Shown piece after piece: positions 4,737 through 5,173 of a stretch of DNA of 5,173 nt. The number at the start of each line of letters is the position of its first letter. Position 1 is the first letter of the stretch. The translations under genes were made by a program, and so were the position numbers. This DNA is from an uncultured Collinsella sp. (lineage in GTDB: Bacteria > Actinomycetota > Coriobacteriia > Coriobacteriales > Coriobacteriaceae): assembly GCA_900764415.1 (NCBI GenBank), contig CAAFOA010000324.1:1-5173 (forward strand), written 5' to 3'. A model generated the notes under the pieces. That model had not been told where the DNA came from, ran no database searches, and saw nothing but the letters and a program-made list of their open reading frames with translations.

Positions 4737-5173
4737 GCAAGGTTTACACATCCATCGATCAGCTTATCGGCCACACCCCGCTTCTGGAGCTCACCCACTT
4801 TGAGGCCGACGAGGACCTCAAGGCTCGTGTGCTCGTCAAACTCGAATACTTCAACCCCGCCGGGTCAGTTAAAGACCGCGTCGCCAAGAACATGATTGAC
4901 GAGGCCGAGAAGGCCGGCAAGCTCGTGCGCGGCGGCGACTACACCATCATCGAGCCCACGAGCGGCAACACCGGCGTCGGCATCGCCTCGGTGGCAGCGG
5001 CCCGCGGCTACAAGGTGATCATCACCATGCCCGAGACCATGTCCGTCGAGCGCCGCAAGCTTATGCAGGCATACGGCGCACAGCTCGTGCTCACCGACGG
5101 CTCCAAAGGCATGAAGGGCGCTATCGCCAAGGCCGAGGAGCTGCAGAAGGAGACCCCCAACAGCATACTCGCC
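4733..5173 (+). CDS. cysK: Cysteine synthase (O-acetylserine sulfhydrylase), N-terminal 147 residues
   Basis: CysK joins O-acetyl-L-serine and sulfide to make L-cysteine and acetate, using pyridoxal phosphate in the cytoplasm. The N-terminus has the family '[13 protein letters not shown]' segment (8-20) and the PLP-lysine motif NPAGSVKDR, in which K47 is the cofactor lysine. The phosphate/substrate loop PTSGNTG (75-81) follows, then '[18 protein letters not shown]' (99-116), typical of O-acetylserine sulfhydrylases. The start is supported by GGAGG (4722-4726) 6 bases before the ATG. The usual length is about 305-310 residues, so the window shows roughly the first half, all intact. It is transcribed away from the Rrf2 gene and probably controlled by it. 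CysM or a cystathionine beta-synthase-like enzyme is a less likely alternative. Confidence 0.95.
   Translation, partial: MSKVYTSIDQLIGHTPLLELTHFEADEDLKARVLVKLEYFNPAGSVKDRVAKNMIDEAEKAGKLVRGGDYTIIEPTSGNTGVGIASVAAARGYKVIITMPETMSVERRKLMQAYGAQLVLTDGSKGMKGAIAKAEELQKETPNSILA

Overview
The window looks like chromosomal DNA from a Coriobacteriia-type actinobacterium, with Collinsella as the best guess. The reasons are fairly GC-rich coding sequence with G/C-biased third positions, AT-richer promoter regions, and familiar actinobacterial and firmicute-like gene families packed together. The genus is an inference; no rRNA or other marker lies in the window. I see no phage, transposon, CRISPR array or tRNA.

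Layout. Positions 1-2732 (minus strand) carry one large gene that runs off the left edge: the nuclease subunit of an AddAB/RexAB-type double-strand-break repair enzyme. Its 910 visible residues include the complete RecB-family nuclease core. It is separated by a strong UUCG-loop terminator (2868-2890) from a small TrpR-like regulator gene, yerC-type (2920-3219, minus). A 324-base regulatory region follows, containing the yerC promoter and a possible Trp-containing 16-codon leader ORF. Next is a plus-strand gene for a 121-residue four-helix membrane protein of the YvlD / 'phage holin 4_2' family (3544-3909). It converges on an Rrf2-family regulator gene (4051-4479, minus), and the 141 bases between them hold terminators serving both strands. 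From 4480 to 4732 lies a divergent promoter region, and then the first 147 codons of cysteine synthase cysK (4733 to the right edge, plus).

How the genes relate. The best-supported regulatory unit is rrf2/cysK. The Rrf2 protein has four cysteines in a C-X4-C-X2-C-X5-C arrangement, as expected for Fe-S-cluster sensing. The cysK promoter (TTGCAT-N17-TAGTAT) has a perfect TACTAG-N10-CTAGTA inverted repeat filling the space between the -35 and -10 boxes, a good candidate operator. The cysK leader RNA can fold into a 9-bp stem just after the predicted transcription start. It also contains a 24-codon ORF whose stop overlaps the cysK start as ATGA. The other genes look like independent housekeeping units.

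The best candidates for something undescribed are the cysK leader and operator, and the yerC leader ORF. Nothing in the window clearly amounts to a new multi-gene system.
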